From NCBI GenBank assembly GCA_017557265.1, contig JAFZAM010000057.1:1-14519 (forward strand): a DNA stretch of 14,519 bases, in the 5' to 3' direction. Numbering within the stretch: position 1 is the first letter of the stretch; the number at the start of each line of letters is the position of its first letter. The stretch comes from Oscillospiraceae bacterium (GTDB lineage: Bacteria; Bacillota; Clostridia; Oscillospirales; Oscillospiraceae). The notes under the pieces were generated by a model. That model saw only the letters and a program-made list of their open reading frames with translations. It ran no database searches and was not told where the DNA came from. Made by a program: the position numbers and the translations under genes. Shown here one piece after another: positions 6,783-12,862 of this stretch.

Positions 6783-7493
6783 CTAAACTTCGCGGAACAT
6801 GAGTTCCGTCTCGTCCTCGGAAAGGAGCCTGAACGAACCCGGCTCGAGCTTCGGATCGAGCTGAAGTCTGCCTATCGCGACGCGCTTGAGAGCGGCGACG
6901 GGAGCGCCGACGGCCGCGAGCATGCGCTTGACCTCGTGGTACTTCCCTTCGCGCAGATACACGCGCACCTCGTAGTCCCCGAGGCGCTCCATTTTCGCGG
7001 GCAGGAACTCCGTCCCGTCCCAGAGCTTGAGGCCCGCGGCTATGCGCTCCTCCGCGTCCGGCGCGGGGATGACGGAGACGACGGCCTCGTACGTTTTGAC
7101 GACCTCTTTGACGGGCGAGATGATGGAATGGATGAGCTCGCCGTCGTCCGTGAGGATGAGCAGGCCCTCCGTGTCCTTGTCGAGTCTGCCCGCCGGCGCG
7201 ACGCCGCGCTTTTTGGCGAAGTCGTCCATGAGGTCGAGCACGGTCTTGTCCTTCCCGTCCTCGGTCGCGGTGACGACGCCCTTGGGCTTGTTCATCATGT
7301 AGACGACGCGGCGGACGTAATTGATGGGCTCGCCGTCGAGCGTCACGAGATCGCTTTCGGTGTTCACGCGCATGCCGACGCGCGCGGGCTCGCCGTTTAT
7401 GCGCACGCGCCCCTCGCGTATCATTCCCCTCGCCTGCGAGCGCGTCGCCGCGCCGGTCGAGGTCACGAGCCTTTCAAGTCTGAATATCGGCAT
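6783..7493 (-). CDS. rsuA: 16S rRNA pseudouridine synthase, RsuA type
   Basis: A 236-residue RNA-modifying enzyme. An N-terminal S4 RNA-binding domain (about 1-48) is followed by the RsuA/RluB catalytic domain with MMNKPKGVVT (66-75) and the catalytic loop GRLDKDTEGLL, where Asp105 is the nucleophile. The late motif EGKYHEVKRML (about 187-197) is of the RsuA kind, rather than the NRQVRR kind of RluB or RluE. This points to U516 of 16S rRNA by family knowledge. The ATG at 7493 has a perfect AGGAGG (7505-7500) 6 nt upstream. The gene is divergent from the DUF4830 gene with only 47 bp between the start codons, so its promoter may lie within that neighbour. I could not identify it. Confidence 0.9.
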   Translation of the reverse strand: MPIFRLERLVTSTGAATRSQARGMIREGRVRINGEPARVGMRVNTESDLVTLDGEPINYVRRVVYMMNKPKGVVTATEDGKDKTVLDLMDDFAKKRGVAPAGRLDKDTEGLLILTDDGELIHSIISPVKEVVKTYEAVVSVIPAPDAEERIAAGLKLWDGTEFLPAKMERLGDYEVRVYLREGKYHEVKRMLAAVGAPVAALKRVAIGRLQLDPKLEPGSFRLLSEDETELMFREV

Positions 7494-7540
7494 AGGCCGC
7501 CTCCTATCGGAATATGATTTACAAAAACGGAGGTGTCGTT

Positions 7541-7993
7541 ATGTTCGTTTATACTGCAAAGCTCTCGCGCAGGAAGCTGATCGCGGCGGCCGTCGCCGCG
7601 GCGGCGGTCATAGGCGCGATAGTCCTCGCGATAGCGCTCGGGACCGGGAGCAGAGCCGTCTCCGCGCCCGACATGTCGAAAAACGCGGACAGGGTCGCGT
7701 GGCTGCGCTCGCTCGGTCTGGAGGTCGATGAAGAACCGCTGGAGAGCCGTACCGTCGTCATCCCGCGGAATTTCGGCGGGGTCTATGCCGACTATATTGC
7801 TCTCCAGCGTAAGCAGGGATTTCCCCTTGAGGATTACGGCGGGATGGAAGCCACCCGCTACACCTACCGCGTGACGAACCGGGACGACGACAGAGAGATC
7901 GTCGCCGACGTGGTCGTTTACGGGCAGACCGTCATAGCCGGGGATCTGCAGTGCCCGGCGCTCGACGGCTTTATGGAGGCTCTTAAGCCTTAG
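7541..7993 (+). CDS. DUF4830 domain-containing membrane-anchored protein
   Basis: A 150-residue protein of unknown function. A short basic N-terminus (KLSRRK) leads into one hydrophobic segment (about 12-34), so it is probably anchored with the rest outside. Residues 47-150 (NADRVAWLRSLGLEV, then the VVIPRNFGGVYADYIALQRKQGF region and DGFMEALKP at the end) match what I know of DUF4830 in Clostridia. I chose the ATG at 7541, not the in-frame ATG at 7514, because GGAGGTG (7529-7535) sits 5-6 nt before it. The stop codon overlaps that of the convergent formate/nitrite channel gene by 2 bases, so there is no room for a terminator. I know no biochemical role. Confidence 0.8.
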   Translation: MFVYTAKLSRRKLIAAAVAAAAVIGAIVLAIALGTGSRAVSAPDMSKNADRVAWLRSLGLEVDEEPLESRTVVIPRNFGGVYADYIALQRKQGFPLEDYGGMEATRYTYRVTNRDDDREIVADVVVYGQTVIAGDLQCPALDGFMEALKP

Positions 7994-8796
7994 TCTTTCG
8001 CCTTCTTCTGGTGAAGGTAGACTATCCAGTAGGGCAGTCCGACGAGGCCGGCGCCGCCGACTATGTTGCCGAGGGTGACGGGGATGAGGTTCTTGACGAA
8101 GAAGGCGCCCCAGGTCAGGTTGTCGGCGCTGATGCCGTACTCGGCCTTGGCGAAGAGGCCGGCGGAGATATAATACATATTCGCGACGCTGTGCTCGAAG
8201 CCGCAGAGGACGAAGAGCATGATCGGGAAGAAGATGCCGATGATCTTGCCGGAGACGGTCTTCGCGGCGAAGGAGATCCACACGGCGATGCAGACGAGGA
8301 AGTTGCAGGCGACGCCGCGCAGGAAGGCGTCTCCGAAGGTCATGCCGACCTTGCCGTTGGCCGTCGAGACTATCGCGGCGGCGAGACCGCCCTCGGCTCC
8401 GCCGAAGAGGTCGGCGGTGTGGCCATAGACGGCTATCGCGGCGACGATGATGCCGCCGATGAGGTTGCCTATGTAGACGACGATCCAGTTCTTGAGCATG
8501 CCGCCGACGGTGGCTTCGCCCGAGAGAACGGGGATGATGATCAGGCAGTTGCCCGTGAAGAGCTCGCTGCCCGCGACAAGCACCATGGCGAGACCGGCCG
8601 GGAATACGCACGCGCCGACGAGCTTGGCGACGGCCTTGCTCTGGATGGTGACGGCGGCGGTCGTCGCACCGACGCCCGCGAGGGCAATGAACGCGCCGGC
8701 GAGGATGCCGAGGATGAGGAGCTTGATCACCGAATTAGTCGTTTTGCCTTTTCCGATGGCGAGATAGTTTTTCGCCACTTCAGCGGGAGAATTCAT
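7990..8796 (-). CDS. Formate/nitrite transporter family channel (FocA/NirC)
   Basis: A 268-residue inner-membrane channel of the FNT family, with six expected membrane helices that form a pentamer for small monovalent acids such as formate or nitrite. Family marks are AGSELFTGN (75-83), the repeated GNxxGG stretches (GNLIGG 110-115, GNIVGG 243-248) and the central pore histidine His202 in FEHSVANMYY. The reading frame stays open upstream to 8901, but I use the ATG at 8796. It has GGAGGT (8809-8804) 7 nt upstream, and the promoter of the gene lies within the longer frame. No nitrite reductase, pyruvate formate-lyase or formate-tetrahydrofolate ligase gene is beside it, so the substrate stays open. 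Formate is a reasonable guess for a fermenting anaerobe. It converges with the DUF4830 gene with overlapping stop codons. Confidence 0.93.
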   Translation of the reverse strand: MNSPAEVAKNYLAIGKGKTTNSVIKLLILGILAGAFIALAGVGATTAAVTIQSKAVAKLVGACVFPAGLAMVLVAGSELFTGNCLIIIPVLSGEATVGGMLKNWIVVYIGNLIGGIIVAAIAVYGHTADLFGGAEGGLAAAIVSTANGKVGMTFGDAFLRGVACNFLVCIAVWISFAAKTVSGKIIGIFFPIMLFVLCGFEHSVANMYYISAGLFAKAEYGISADNLTWGAFFVKNLIPVTLGNIVGGAGLVGLPYWIVYLHQKKAKD

Positions 8797-8814
8797 TATC
8801 TGTACCTCCATGCT

Positions 8815-8831
8815 GGCGCTTCGTTCGCGCC
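8815..8831 (-). other. Small leader hairpin before the FNT gene
   Basis: On the minus strand GGCGC-GAACGAA-GCGCC gives a 5-bp stem with a 7-nt loop. It ends 5 nt before the GGAGGT ribosome binding site of the FNT channel gene, inside its predicted leader. A role is speculative. Confidence 0.25.
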
Positions 8832-8872
8832 GTTTTGAGGACCCCTCCGCAGGGAGCCCCCCGACTCCGCTT

Positions 8873-8901
8873 ATTCTATACCCGGCGCGGCGAAATGTCA
8901 A
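8873..8901 (-). promoter_or_regulatory. Consensus sigma-A promoter of the FNT channel gene
   Basis: On the minus strand the -35 box is a perfect TTGACA (8901-8896), the spacer is 17 nt and the -10 box is TAGAAT (8878-8873). The start point would be near 8866, giving a leader of about 70 nt. It rules out translation from the upstream in-frame starts near 8901. Confidence 0.82.
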
Positions 8902-8962
8902 ACGCTAATCTGTCCGCGGCGAGGCGGGACGGAGCCCTTTCCCGCGCCTTCGCGGGAGCATG

Positions 8963-8993
8963 AAAAACCCCCGGCGCTGCGAGGCGCCGGGGG
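8963..8993 (-). terminator. Rho-independent terminator of the small membrane protein gene
   Basis: On the minus strand CCCCCGGCGC, a CTCGCA loop, then GCGCCGGGGG and five T (8967-8963). The stem is 10 perfect GC pairs. It starts 17 nt after the stop codon of the gene that ends at 9010 and isolates it from the FNT promoter. Confidence 0.9.
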
Positions 8994-9009
8994 CTCTTTA
9001 TGTATGTTA

Positions 9010-9540
9010 TCAGGTGTACTCTTCGAACTCGTACTTCGCGGCGTATGAGGCGCGGACTCTCTTGCCGATGATCCAGGCGATGACGGTCAGCGCGATAACG
9101 ACCAGCATGAAGATTATCTGCCCCACTCTCTTGTCGGCGGCCTGCAGGCCGAAGATCGACATCGCGGGGAGAAGGGTCGAGGTCAGATAGCCGAAGAAGA
9201 AATTGAATATCTTGTCGCTTATCAGACCGATGAACGGGACGGCCTGCACGAACACGAGGGCTATGAGACCGCCGGCGTTTCTGTTGTAACCAAAGAGGAA
9301 AGCGAATAAGAGGATAGCAGCGATGATGACTATCGAAACGACGACGAACTGCCATCCGACGTTCTTTCCGACAAGCTTGAGCGTGCTGACCTTCTCGACC
9401 GTCAGTCCGAGGCCCTTATCCTTGCCGCTTCCGGGAACGACGGAACGGAAGCCGGACAGCGTCGTCATCTCAAAGAAAACGACTATGCTGATGAGGACGG
9501 TGTAGAAGAAGCCCTTGGTCTTGCTCTCTAAAAATTTCAT
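9010..9540 (-). CDS. Hypothetical multi-spanning membrane protein
   Basis: I do not recognise this 176-residue protein. It has four or five likely membrane segments (about 10-29, 62-84, 91-107, 112-132 and 141-160), a polar loop at 31-61 and a short acidic C-terminus (KYEFEEYT). No motif points to catalysis or transport. I use the ATG at 9540, since AAAGGGG lies 9 nt upstream. An in-frame ATG at 9570 would add ten residues, but only about 8 nt would separate it from the predicted transcription start. It is transcribed alone, with a near-consensus extended -10 promoter (9585-9613) and a strong terminator (8963-8993). Those features, and the clean reading frame, show a real expressed gene. Its function is unknown. 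Confidence 0.75.
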   Translation of the reverse strand: MKFLESKTKGFFYTVLISIVVFFEMTTLSGFRSVVPGSGKDKGLGLTVEKVSTLKLVGKNVGWQFVVVSIVIIAAILLFAFLFGYNRNAGGLIALVFVQAVPFIGLISDKIFNFFFGYLTSTLLPAMSIFGLQAADKRVGQIIFMLVVIALTVIAWIIGKRVRASYAAKYEFEEYT

Positions 9541-9584
9541 CCGAGTGCACCCCTTTGAGTTGATAGGCATATTTTTATAGGCGT

Positions 9585-9613
9585 ATTATAGCACATGGTT
9601 TTATGGTTTACAA
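9585..9613 (-). promoter_or_regulatory. Strong promoter of the small membrane protein gene
   Basis: On the minus strand the -35 box is TTGTAA (9613-9608), the spacer is 17 nt and the -10 box is a perfect TATAAT (9590-9585). An extended -10 TGC directly precedes the -10 box. The start point would be near 9578, giving a 38-nt leader to the ATG at 9540. Confidence 0.82.
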
Positions 9614-9664
9614 GAGATATTTAGAAAAAATGATAACTTCTTTGTTCAATATCACCATGAAAAA

Positions 9665-9693
9665 TTGCAATATAGACATATTCATGCTACAAT
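9665..9693 (+). promoter_or_regulatory. Promoter of the uracil-DNA glycosylase-DUF3237 operon
   Basis: The -35 box is TTGCAA (9665-9670), the spacer is 17 nt and the -10 box is TACAAT (9688-9693), preceded by an extended -10 TGC. The start point would be near 9700, 59 nt before the ATG at 9759. It is back to back with the promoter at 9585-9613, with 51 AT-rich bases between the two -35 boxes. Confidence 0.78.
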
Positions 9694-9758
9694 TGTCGCG
9701 TTCGGAGCTATCATCCGTTCACATTTGATCATCACCCCGAAACCGGAGGATACGGCTC

Positions 9759-10313
9759 ATGGCAAGTCTCGACGAACTCAAAAAAGAATGCGCCGGCTGC
9801 GCCAAATGCGGCCTGTGCCAAACGCGGACGAATCTCGTCTTCGGCGTCGGCGACCCCGGCGCGAAGCTCATGTTCGTCGGCGAGGGTCCCGGGCGCGACG
9901 AGGACCTGCAGGGCGAGCCCTTCGTCGGCCGCGCCGGCAAGCTGCTCGACGCGATGCTCGACATCATAGACCTCGACAGGAGCAAGGTCTACATAGCCAA
10001 CATGGTAAAGTGCCGCCCTCCGCAAAACCGCGATCCCCTGCCCGAGGAGCAGGACGCCTGCTTCCCGTGGCTCGAGCGGCAGATAGAGATAATAGACCCG
10101 AAGCTCATCGTCTGCCTCGGGCGCATCTCCGCGATGCGGCTTATCCGCTCCGACTTCAAGATAACCCGCGAGCACGGGCAGTGGTTCGACGTCGGAGGAA
10201 GGCAGATCATGGCCATATACCACCCCGCCGCCCTGCTGCGCGACCCGGGCAAGCGCCCGGAGACGTTCCTCGATCTGAAGGAGATTCGCCGCAGGCTCGA
10301 CGAGCTCGGCTGA
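9759..10313 (+). CDS. Family 4 (iron-sulfur) uracil-DNA glycosylase
   Basis: A 184-residue DNA repair enzyme that removes uracil from DNA as the first step of base excision repair. It has the family 4 iron-sulfur cysteine pattern: Cys14 and Cys17 (CxxC), then Cys85 in KCRPPQNRDP and Cys101, 16 residues later, so it should hold a 4Fe-4S cluster. The active-site motifs are GEGPGRDED (41-49), followed by GEPFVGRAGKLLD, and HPAALLRDP (155-163). Extra cysteines at 11 and 20 flank the first pair. Length is typical. The ATG at 9759 has GGAGGA 8 nt upstream. It is first in a two-gene plus-strand operon with a DUF3237 gene, 16 nt downstream. Confidence 0.94.
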   Translation: MASLDELKKECAGCAKCGLCQTRTNLVFGVGDPGAKLMFVGEGPGRDEDLQGEPFVGRAGKLLDAMLDIIDLDRSKVYIANMVKCRPPQNRDPLPEEQDACFPWLERQIEIIDPKLIVCLGRISAMRLIRSDFKITREHGQWFDVGGRQIMAIYHPAALLRDPGKRPETFLDLKEIRRRLDELG

Positions 10314-10329
10314 ACGGAGGCAGAAGAAA

Positions 10330-10752
10330 ATGGCTGACAGACTTTTATTCGAGGTCGCGGTCGAGATGGACCGCAGGGATATTTCCATGCTCAAGACCCC
10401 GCACGGCGAGGCCGCGATACTTCCCTTCGGAGGGACGGTCTCGGGCGAGGTCTTCAACGGGCGCGTGCTTCCCGGCGGGGCGGACGTGCAGACCGTCGAC
10501 GCGAGCGGCGTGCGCCACATGTGCGCGCGCTACATGCTCGAGGGCGAGGACTTCACGGGCGCGAAGTGCCGCGTCTACATAGAAAATAACGGCTGGTTCT
10601 CGGGCGGAACGGCCTCTTTCCCGTTCAGGACCGTCCCGACCTTCCTGACGGACAGCGAGGCGCTCTCCCCCATTCTCTGCTCGGGCTTTTTCCGCGGCGA
10701 GGGGCACCCCCGCGAGGGCGGCGTGCTGATAAAGCTCTTCAAGATCGAATAA
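10330..10752 (+). CDS. DUF3237 family protein
   Basis: A 140-residue soluble protein of unknown function. The stretch FGGTVSGEVFNGRVLPGGADVQ (33-54) and the following RHMCARYMLEGEDFTGAKCRVYIENNG match the DUF3237 pattern as I know it: a glycine-rich GxxxGxxFxGxVLPGGADxQ core followed by an ARYxLxxxDG-like strand. No signal peptide or membrane segment is seen. The ATG at 10330 has GGAGG 9 nt upstream. It follows the uracil-DNA glycosylase stop by 16 nt and precedes a strong terminator, so the two are cotranscribed. I see no functional link between them. Members elsewhere are often thought to be small beta-barrel enzymes or binding proteins, but I cannot assign a reaction. Confidence 0.78.
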   Translation: MADRLLFEVAVEMDRRDISMLKTPHGEAAILPFGGTVSGEVFNGRVLPGGADVQTVDASGVRHMCARYMLEGEDFTGAKCRVYIENNGWFSGGTASFPFRTVPTFLTDSEALSPILCSGFFRGEGHPREGGVLIKLFKIE

Positions 10753-10763
10753 CAAAACAAAGA

Positions 10764-10797
10764 CCGCGCGGCTCCCGAAAGAGCCGCGCGGTTTTTT
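10764..10797 (+). terminator. Rho-independent terminator of the UDG-DUF3237 operon
   Basis: CCGCGCGGCTC, a CCGAAA loop, GAGCCGCGCGG and then six T (10792-10797). The stem is 11 perfect pairs. It lies 11 nt after the DUF3237 stop. On the other strand the hairpin is followed only by a broken T-tract (TCTTTGTTTTG), so it may also weakly end the convergent alpha/beta hydrolase transcript. Confidence 0.93.
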
Positions 10798-10806
10798 ATG
10801 CGGTTT

Positions 10807-11697
10807 TTACTTGTTCGCGTCGAGGAAGCGGAAGATGCGGTCGATGTTCTCGGGCGTTTCGTACTGCGGGTCGCCGTGGAGCGCGTCGTGGAAGACGGTC
10901 AGCTCGGCGCGGCCCTCGCCGCAGACGGCGTTTATCTTCTCGGCGAGCTTTATCGAGCCCTCGCAGGGCACGACCTGGTCCTTGTCGCCGCACTGGATGA
11001 ACATGGGCGGGCAGGCGCGCGTGATGAAATTCATCGGGTTGGAGAAATAGAGCACCTCGGGGGTCTTGAGCGTGTCCGCGCCGACGAACATGTCGGTGAA
11101 CATGACGGTCTTTCCCGTGCTCGCCATGGGGTGAGCGGCGGAGAAGAGCGACTGGAGATAGAGATCGTAGCACCCGAAGAGGCCGATGGCGCCGCGGACG
11201 GAGCTGGAATACTCGGCGTATCCCCTCTCCCTGCCCTCGAAGGCGGGGTCGTCCTGCGTCACGGCGCAGAAGGCGGAGAGGTACGCGCCGGCGCTGTCGC
11301 CGCCGGTGAAGAACCTGTCGCCGTCGAGGCAGAACTTGGCGGCGTTCGCGCGCAGGAAGCGCAGGGCGAGCTTGAAGTCGAAGACGGCGTTCGGGAACTT
11401 CGCCTCGGAGGAGAAGCGGTACTCGACGGAGACGACCGCGTAGCCCCTGCGGATGCCGTCGATGACGTAGATGAGCTGCATGTCGCGCTTGCTGCCGCCT
11501 TTGAAGGCGCCGCCGTGGGCCCATATCACCGTCGGGAACGGGCCCTCCCCCTCGTCGGGAAGATAGATATCGAGCTTCTGGTTGGGCGACTCGGAGCCGT
11601 ATGCTATGTCGAGGAATTTGCGCTTGACGCCCGTCACGTCCATCATGGGCGGGCCCATGACTCCGGTCTCGGGCGCGAGAGACTTGATGACGTCCAT
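10807..11697 (-). CDS. Alpha/beta hydrolase, esterase/lipase (BD-FAE/HSL-like)
   Basis: A 296-residue serine hydrolase without a signal peptide. It carries the oxyanion motif HGG (61-63, in WAHGGAFKGG), the nucleophile elbow GDSAG (133-137, Ser135), a likely acid Asp240 in GDKDQVVP and a likely base His274 in DALHG. These form a complete catalytic triad in the right order for the hormone-sensitive-lipase or BD-FAE esterase group. The natural ester is unknown. Small acyl or plant-derived esters are common in relatives. The start at 11697 has AAGGGA about 8 nt upstream. It follows the UroD-like gene by 15 nt, so the two form an operon, which may mean that they act on related compounds. Confidence 0.88.
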   Translation of the reverse strand: MDVIKSLAPETGVMGPPMMDVTGVKRKFLDIAYGSESPNQKLDIYLPDEGEGPFPTVIWAHGGAFKGGSKRDMQLIYVIDGIRRGYAVVSVEYRFSSEAKFPNAVFDFKLALRFLRANAAKFCLDGDRFFTGGDSAGAYLSAFCAVTQDDPAFEGRERGYAEYSSSVRGAIGLFGCYDLYLQSLFSAAHPMASTGKTVMFTDMFVGADTLKTPEVLYFSNPMNFITRACPPMFIQCGDKDQVVPCEGSIKLAEKINAVCGEGRAELTVFHDALHGDPQYETPENIDRIFRFLDANK

Positions 11698-11712
11698 TTT
11701 CGTTTCCCTTTC

Positions 11713-12699
11713 TCAGTGAGTTTTATAGTAGTTGCGGCCGTAGGACTCGTACTCCTCGCTTATCCAGCGGGAGCGCTCCTTCGCGTCGGGCACGGCGGAG
11801 CTGGAGGCAACCATCGCGCTGAACACGAAGCCGCCGTCCGGCGCGAGCTCGTCGATCACCTCGCGGGTGTAGGCGCGGACCTGCTCCTCGGTCGTGGACT
11901 GGTCGGAGATGAAGCCGCGCGTCTCGAAGCCGCCGACGAAGGCGAGCTTGCGGCCGTACTTGGCCTTTATGGCCTTGAGGTCGTTCATGCGCTGTGCGGG
12001 GTCCCACGCCGTGAAGCCGCAGTCGACGAAGTCGTCGATTATGGGCATGCACTGCCCGCAGCAGTGCAGCTGCGCGGGAAGGCCGGCGTTGCGGAAGAGC
12101 TCGACGTACTGCTTCCAGTAGGGCTTGAAGAGCTCGCGGAACATCTCCGGCGAGACGAACGGGCTGCGCTCCGTGCAGACGTCGTCGGGCATCCACATCG
12201 CGTCCGGCTTATAATACTTGATGTACTTCTTCCCCACTTCCATATGGAAGTCGAGGAACCACTGCATCATGGCCTTGACCTCCTCGGGCTCCTCGTAGCA
12301 GGCGCAGAGACCCTCGGTAAAGCCCATGAAGTTTATAAGGCCCTGGAAAAAGCCGGTTATGTTGTCGGACATGACGACCTTCTGCGAGCGGTCGACCTTC
12401 TCGAGGTCCTTCTTGGCCATCATCTCCCAGTCGACGCCGCTGAGGTCCGGCAGCTTGACTATGTCGCGCCACTTGGTGATGTCGTCTATCATGAACTGGC
12501 CGGGCTTGGGAATGGCGCCGTTCATCGCCGACTCGCTTATGACGTACTCGACGCCGAAGCAGTCGAAGCCCGCGCCCATCCCCTGCCTGTTCTGGCGAAG
12601 CACGGACGGGCAGACCAGCGCCCAGGCGGTCCTCGGGAGATATTCCGGGATCTCGCCGTTCAATACGCGGTAGTAATCGTCTCTGTCGTTATGCATCAT
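11713..12699 (-). CDS. Uroporphyrinogen decarboxylase (UroD/MtaA) superfamily protein, role unassigned
   Basis: A 328-residue protein of the UroD fold superfamily, which includes heme UroD and the corrinoid-dependent MtaA/CmuA methyltransferases. Marks are PDAMWMPDDV (165-174), LHCCGQCMPIIDDFVDCGFTAW (211-232) and KLAFVGGFETRGF (251-263), near the usual HxCG and GG(I/F) positions. The HxC pair of the zinc-binding type (His212, Cys214) is present. The third Cys expected near the C-terminus in MtaA-type enzymes is absent (SAMVASSSAVP instead). The N-terminal RQAGR-type stretch of true heme UroD is also missing, so a heme role is unlikely. No corrinoid protein gene is nearby. ATG at 12699 or 12696 are both possible (AGGT 7 or 10 nt upstream). 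It is cotranscribed with the downstream hydrolase and divergent from the MATE gene. Confidence 0.82.
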   Translation of the reverse strand: MMHNDRDDYYRVLNGEIPEYLPRTAWALVCPSVLRQNRQGMGAGFDCFGVEYVISESAMNGAIPKPGQFMIDDITKWRDIVKLPDLSGVDWEMMAKKDLEKVDRSQKVVMSDNITGFFQGLINFMGFTEGLCACYEEPEEVKAMMQWFLDFHMEVGKKYIKYYKPDAMWMPDDVCTERSPFVSPEMFRELFKPYWKQYVELFRNAGLPAQLHCCGQCMPIIDDFVDCGFTAWDPAQRMNDLKAIKAKYGRKLAFVGGFETRGFISDQSTTEEQVRAYTREVIDELAPDGGFVFSAMVASSSAVPDAKERSRWISEEYESYGRNYYKTH

Positions 12700-12736
12700 C
12701 GATCTTACCTGCCTTCATGCGGTATGTCATGCGTTT

Positions 12737-12765
12737 ATTATACAATCACAGGCGCGCCTTTGCAA
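12737..12765 (-). promoter_or_regulatory. Promoter of the UroD-like-hydrolase operon
   Basis: On the minus strand the -35 box is TTGCAA (12765-12760), the spacer is 17 nt and the -10 box is a perfect TATAAT (12742-12737). The start point would be near 12730, giving a leader of about 30 nt to the ATG at 12699. Confidence 0.8.
12750..12759. promoter_or_regulatory. Perfect palindrome AGGCGCGCCT inside the promoter spacer
   Basis: A 10-bp perfect palindrome lies wholly inside the 17-nt spacer of the UroD-like operon promoter, touching the -35 box. Spacer palindromes are a standard place for repressor or MerR-type activator binding. MerR-type promoters usually have longer spacers of about 19 nt, so a repressor fits better. 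The regulator is not in the window. Confidence 0.42.
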
Positions 12766-12779
12766 TTTTAATTTTTCGA

Positions 12780-12808
12780 TTTACATCGGCTCCGACCCGA
12801 ATTATACT
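12780..12808 (+). promoter_or_regulatory. Promoter of the MATE transporter gene
   Basis: The -35 box is TTTACA (12780-12785), the spacer is 17 nt and the -10 box is TATACT (12803-12808). The start point would be near 12815, 48 nt before the ATG at 12863. It is divergent from the UroD-like promoter, with only 14 bp between the -35 boxes. The leader holds a weak CCGTC/GACGG hairpin (12831-12848). Confidence 0.68.
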
Positions 12809-12862
12809 TGATCTGAAGGCGGGGTCTCACCCGTCGGATAACGGACGGCACGCGGTGATACG

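Noticed and set aside
7463..8611. A minus-strand frame of 382 codons covering the DUF4830 and FNT genes out of frame
   Set aside because: Arg- and His-rich translation typical of an off-frame read of GC-rich DNA. It conflicts with two clear genes.
8797..8901. N-terminal extension of the FNT channel gene to 8901
   Set aside because: The consensus promoter lies inside this stretch and a strong ribosome binding site precedes the ATG at 8796.
8941..8956. Small hairpin CCCGCG-CCTT-CGCGGG next to the terminator at 8963
   Set aside because: It has only six pairs, no T-run on either strand, and the neighbouring hairpin already explains termination.
10798..12771. A 657-codon plus-strand open frame opposite the hydrolase and UroD-like genes, running through the gap between them
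   Set aside because: It lies antisense to two genes with clear families, promoter and ribosome binding sites. GC-rich codon use removes the rare codons that would give stops on the other strand, and the translation looks like no known protein.
12831..12848. Possible riboswitch in the MATE leader (CCGTC/GACGG hairpin with ACGG repeats)
   Set aside because: MATE genes can be under riboswitch control and ACGG recalls the mini-ykkC motif, but the leader is under 50 nt and lacks the paired ACGR-loop hairpins. The match is too weak.
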